The notes under the pieces were generated by a model. It was not told the DNA's origin and made no database searches. It saw nothing but the letters and a program-made list of their open reading frames with translations. The position numbers and the translations under genes were made by a program. 9,501 bases of DNA, from positions 1-9,501 of the forward strand of contig JAEUKU010000366.1 of assembly GCA_016794075.1 (NCBI GenBank). The letters run 5' to 3'. This document shows positions 7,051-9,501 of the stretch, in pieces (position 1 is the stretch's first letter; the number at the start of each line of letters is the position of its first letter). The stretch comes from Rhodospirillaceae bacterium. GTDB lineage: Bacteria > Pseudomonadota > Alphaproteobacteria > Dongiales > Dongiaceae.

Positions 7051-7944
7051 CTAATCCAACGCCGCTGCCGTCGCGGCGAGGCGTCCCTTGATCCAGGCGC
7101 GGAAGGCGCGCACCAGCGGCTGCTTCATGCGGCCGCGATCGGTAACGAGGTAGTAGGAGCTGGGCGCGCGGATGGCGAGGGCGAAGGGCCGCACCAGCCG
7201 CCCGGTGGTGAGCGCGCCGCCGGCGATCAGCGGGTCGCCGATGGCGATGCCCTGGCCGGCCAGGGCCGCGGCGATCACGAGATGCATGTCGGAGAAGACA
7301 ATTCCTTGCGCTGGATCGACGTCATGGGCGCCGGCCGCCATCAGCCATTGCGTCCAGTCGCCGTGGTCGGAGAGATGCAGCAGCGTCGCCTTGCCGATGT
7401 CGTTGGGGTCGGCCAGCCCGCCGCAGGCATTGATCAGGGTGGGGGAACAGACCGGCGTGTTGTGCAGGCTGGCCAGCTGCTCGTACCACTTGCCGCCCCA
7501 TTCGTCGCGGCCGAAGGCGATGAAGACGTCGATGCCGGTGGCGCTGACGTCGTCGAACCGCTTCGGCGTCACCACGCTGATCCGGGCCTGGGGGTGCGCC
7601 TCCTGGAAGGCGCCGATCTCCGCGCAGAGCCAGAAGCTGGCGAAGCCCGGCGCGCAGGAGATCACCAGCCGCCCGGTCAGCGCCGCGTCGGCGGAGCGGG
7701 CGCGGGCGTCGGCGAGGGTCTGCAGCGCCTTGCGCACCTCGCGCGCATAGGCCTCGCCCCGCGCGGTGAGCACGACGCCGCGCCCTTCGCGCTCGATCAG
7801 CGCGAAGCCGAGTTCGTCTTCCAGGAACCGCAATTGGTGGCTGACCGCGCTGCGCGTCAGGTTCAGCTCCTGCGCCGCCCGGGTGACGCTGCCCAGCCGG
7901 GCGACGGCATCGAAGGCGCGCAGCGCGCTGGTGGATGGCAGCAT
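7051..7944 (-). CDS. LysR-family transcriptional regulator (GcvA-like)
   Basis: A 297-residue DNA-binding regulator. The N-terminal winged helix-turn-helix spans about residues 5-63, with the helix-turn-helix at 19-38 (SVTRAAQELNLTRSAVSHQL) and the linker FLEDELGFALIEREGRGVVLTARG (40-63) typical of the family. A periplasmic-binding-protein-like effector domain follows (about 91-290). The opening LPSTSALRAFDAVAR matches the GcvA-like branch and fixes the start close to ATG 7944. The only other in-frame start-like codon before the upstream stop is CTG. Unusually, no Shine-Dalgarno precedes the ATG: the upstream bases are the pyrimidine strand of a 7-bp repeat array. It lies upstream of, and in the same direction as, the guanidino hydrolase gene, whose promoter region contains a T-N11-A palindrome, so that gene is the likely target. 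The effector is unknown; a guanidino compound is a guess. Confidence 0.92.
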   Translation of the reverse strand: MLPSTSALRAFDAVARLGSVTRAAQELNLTRSAVSHQLRFLEDELGFALIEREGRGVVLTARGEAYAREVRKALQTLADARARSADAALTGRLVISCAPGFASFWLCAEIGAFQEAHPQARISVVTPKRFDDVSATGIDVFIAFGRDEWGGKWYEQLASLHNTPVCSPTLINACGGLADPNDIGKATLLHLSDHGDWTQWLMAAGAHDVDPAQGIVFSDMHLVIAAALAGQGIAIGDPLIAGGALTTGRLVRPFALAIRAPSSYYLVTDRGRMKQPLVRAFRAWIKGRLAATAAALD

Positions 7945-7945
7945 C

Positions 7946-8056
7946 AGAAGTCGGAAGTCAGAAGTCGGAAGTCAGGTTCCGCCCGTGGGGCAGTTCGCGC
8001 ATTCGTGGTCGAAGCGCGGCTCCCACTGGCTTCTGACTTCCGACTTCTGACTTCTT
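7946..8056. repeat. Palindromic element made of 7-bp AGAAGTC/GGAAGTC repeats
   Basis: The left arm (7946-7973) is four tandem 7-mers alternating AGAAGTC and GGAAGTC. The right arm (8035-8055) holds three such units on the opposite strand. A perfect 22-bp inverted match joins 7954-7975 to 8033-8054. The 57-nt loop can itself fold: GTGGG (7985-7989) with CCCAC (8022-8026), and CGCGC (7996-8000) with GCGCG (8014-8018). The element occupies almost the entire gap between the polyprenyl synthase stop and the LysR start, ending one base before that ATG. It has no open frame of its own and looks like a non-autonomous dispersed palindrome. It may act as a transcription barrier or translational control structure. 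Confidence 0.85.
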
Positions 8057-8070
8057 CCATCCAGCGAAGC

Positions 8071-9090
8071 TCAATGTCCCCGGCGGATGCAGAAATCGAC
8101 CACGTCGATCAGCGCCCGCTTTTCCGCGCTGTCGGGGAAGATGCCGAGCGCGTCGCGGGCGACGGCGCCGTAATGCGCCGCGCGCTGCACCGTGTCGGCC
8201 AAGGCGTGGTGCTTGGCGATCAGGGCCTGCGCCTGCGCCAGGTCGTCGTCCTTCTGCTCCTGGGTCTCCAGCGTGCGGCGCCAGAAGGCGCGCTCGGTCT
8301 CGTCGCCGCGCAGGAAGGCGAGGATGACCGGCAGCGTGATCTTGCCCTCGCGGAAATCGTCGCCCACGGTCTTGCCGAGCGCCTCCTGCTTCGCCGAGTA
8401 GTCCAGCGCGTCGTCGATCAGCTGGAAGGCGATGCCGAGATTGAGGCCGAAGCTGGCCAAGGCCTCCTGCTCGCGCTTGGAGCGGTCGGCGACCACGGCG
8501 CCGACTTCGCAGGCGGCGGCGAACAGCACCGCGGTCTTGCCCTTGATCACCTCGAGATAGGCCTGCTCGTTGGTCGCGGTGTCGTTGCTGGTCATCAGCT
8601 GCAGCACTTCGCCCTCGGCGATCTTGGCCGAGGCGCTGCACAGGATGTCCAGGACCCGCAGCGATCCGTCCGCCACCATCAACTGGAAGGCGCGGGCGAA
8701 CAGGAAATCGCCGACCAGCACGCTGGCCTTGTTGCCCCACAGCACGTTGGCCGAGGCCTCGCCGCGGCGCAGGGTGCTGTCGTCGACAACGTCGTCATGC
8801 AGCAGGGTGGCGGTGTGGATGAACTCGACGCAAGCGGCGAGTCCGGCCGAGCGCGGCCCGCGATGGCCGCAGAGCTGCGCGGCGGCGAGGGTGAGGACCG
8901 GGCGCAGCCGCTTGCCGCCCGCGGCGATGATATGGCCGGCAAGCTGCGGAATCAGCGCCACCGGGCTCTGCATGTTGGCGAGGATCAGCTCGTTGACCCG
9001 CTCCAGCTCGTCCTTGACCAGCTGGCTCAGCCGGTCCAGCGCATCCGGCTGCCGGTCCCGCTCGGCTTCAAAATTGACGATGACCGCCAC
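8071..9090 (-). CDS. Long-chain polyprenyl diphosphate synthase (octaprenyl/decaprenyl type)
   Basis: A 339-residue trans-prenyltransferase that extends an allylic diphosphate with isopentenyl diphosphate to make the isoprenoid side chain of ubiquinone. Motifs in order: GGKRLRP (58-64), first aspartate-rich motif DDVVD (99-103) within IHTATLLHDDVVD, GDFLFARAF (127-135), KGKTA (183-187), and second aspartate-rich motif LIDDALDY (224-231) within FQLIDD. The residues five and four positions before the first DD are Ala and Thr; these small residues leave the product tunnel open, as in long-chain synthases. Alphaproteobacteria commonly make Q-10, so a C50 product is likely but C40 is possible. The start is GTG 9090, with GGAAGGGG just upstream. 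The frame continues open to 9486, but that extension only mirrors the divergent gene. The stop at 8071 is followed by the palindromic element before the LysR gene. Confidence 0.93.
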   Translation of the reverse strand: MAVIVNFEAERDRQPDALDRLSQLVKDELERVNELILANMQSPVALIPQLAGHIIAAGGKRLRPVLTLAAAQLCGHRGPRSAGLAACVEFIHTATLLHDDVVDDSTLRRGEASANVLWGNKASVLVGDFLFARAFQLMVADGSLRVLDILCSASAKIAEGEVLQLMTSNDTATNEQAYLEVIKGKTAVLFAAACEVGAVVADRSKREQEALASFGLNLGIAFQLIDDALDYSAKQEALGKTVGDDFREGKITLPVILAFLRGDETERAFWRRTLETQEQKDDDLAQAQALIAKHHALADTVQRAAHYGAVARDALGIFPDSAEKRALIDVVDFCIRRGH

Positions 9091-9188
9091 GCATACCCCT
9101 TCCGGCGGCCCCACATCCGGGGAGGCTCCGCCTGCTTCCTGCACGTGCCCGCCTGACCGTTTTGCCGGGCGCCCCTTTTTCCAGGGTC

Positions 9189-9218
9189 TTGGTCGCGGAC
9201 GCAACTTGAAAGCATAAT
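9189..9218 (+). promoter_or_regulatory. Candidate promoter for the DUF2007 gene
   Basis: TTGGTC (9189-9194) and CATAAT (9213-9218) are separated by 18 bp and resemble a housekeeping -35/-10 pair; the -10 is one base from consensus. This would give a 5' leader of about 55 nt before the start at 9280. The 189-bp divergent region must also hold the minus-strand promoter for the polyprenyl synthase, for which no equally good pair was seen. Confidence 0.45.
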
Positions 9219-9279
9219 GGGGGCTGGCCGGAACGCAATGGCAACATTCGCCGCGGGTCGGAATGCACAGGAGGCGATG

Positions 9280-9501
9280 GTGAAAGAGGTGGCGCGCAGT
9301 ACCGACCCGGTTCGGCTGTCCTTCCTGACCGCCCTGCTCGCCGATGCCGGGATCTCCGTCATTCCGCTCGACCAGCATGCCAGCATCGTCCAGGGCAGCC
9401 TGGGCGTCCTGCCGCAGCGCCTGATGGTGGTGGATGAGGAATTCGCCGCCGCTGTGGCGGTGCTGCGCGAAGCGGGGGAGTGGCAAGAGCCCGAAGACGG
9501 C
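9280..9501 (+). CDS. DUF2007-type small protein, N-terminal part (partial)
   Basis: Seventy-four codons are visible, open to the end of the window. The sequence KEVARSTDPVRLSFLTALLADAGI followed by a second strand-helix unit, LPQRLMVVDEEFAAAVAVLREAGE, is the compact ferredoxin-like pattern of the DUF2007 family ('putative signal-transducing' proteins), which are normally about 70-90 residues. The full gene may therefore end just past the window. No catalytic residues or membrane segments are visible. Start choice: AGGAGG (9269-9274) lies only 2 nt from an ATG at 9277 but 5 nt from the next codon, GTG 9280. GTG is preferred, and it also gives the usual 'M-K-E' opening. The gene is divergent from the polyprenyl synthase, an arrangement often seen in alphaproteobacteria. 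Molecular function of the family is not established. Confidence 0.75.
   Translation, partial: MKEVARSTDPVRLSFLTALLADAGISVIPLDQHASIVQGSLGVLPQRLMVVDEEFAAAVAVLREAGEWQEPEDG

Noticed and set aside
6886..9156. A 756-codon open frame on the plus strand opposite the LysR and polyprenyl synthase genes
   Set aside because: It crosses two well-identified genes and the palindromic element, with compositional bias typical of reverse-strand reading of GC-rich codons.
8071..9486. A longer 471-residue polyprenyl synthase starting inside the divergent gene
   Set aside because: The extra 132 residues mirror the DUF2007 gene and the intergenic region and do not belong to the synthase fold; GTG 9090 has a ribosome site and gives the normal family length.

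Overview
The window looks like a chromosomal segment of a GC-rich alphaproteobacterium. The evidence is the strong G/C bias at third codon positions, long open frames opposite every real gene, a long-chain polyprenyl diphosphate synthase divergent from a DUF2007 gene, and GC-rich palindromes between genes. The genus cannot be read from the sequence. There is no tRNA, rRNA, CRISPR array, transposase or phage gene.

Layout: (1) 1-219, plus strand: the last 72 codons of a PhoD-like alkaline phosphatase. (2) 220-347: a palindrome-rich gap between convergent genes. (3) 348-5622, minus strand: a complete peptide-type (Dpp/Opp) ABC importer, transcribed as binding protein with a Tat signal, DppB-like permease, DppC-like permease, then a fused double ATPase. 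The last three genes are joined by 4-bp ATGA overlaps. The binding-protein gene is separated from the permeases by a perfect 12-bp hairpin. (4) 5623-5974: a 352-bp leader/promoter region with a 7-bp palindrome overlapping a TTGACG hexamer. (5) 5975-6910, minus: a guanidino-modifying hydrolase of the arginine deiminase/dimethylargininase superfamily. (6) 6911-7050: a promoter region with a textbook LysR-type T-N11-A palindrome. (7) 7051-7944, minus: a GcvA-type LysR regulator. (8) 7945-8070: a nested palindromic element built from 7-bp repeats that touches the regulator's start codon. (9) 8071-9090, minus: an octaprenyl/decaprenyl diphosphate synthase for the quinone side chain. (10) 9091-9279: a divergent promoter region. 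(11) 9280-9501, plus: a DUF2007 protein that runs off the window.

The centre of the window (3-7) reads as a possible catabolic module. The LysR regulator would control the hydrolase through the 7011-7029 site. The importer would bring in a peptide or a guanidino compound such as a methylated or modified arginine, and the hydrolase would attack its guanidine group. The individual family assignments are solid; the substrate and the regulatory link are inference from gene order. The outer genes (PhoD-like, polyprenyl synthase, DUF2007) appear unrelated to this module.
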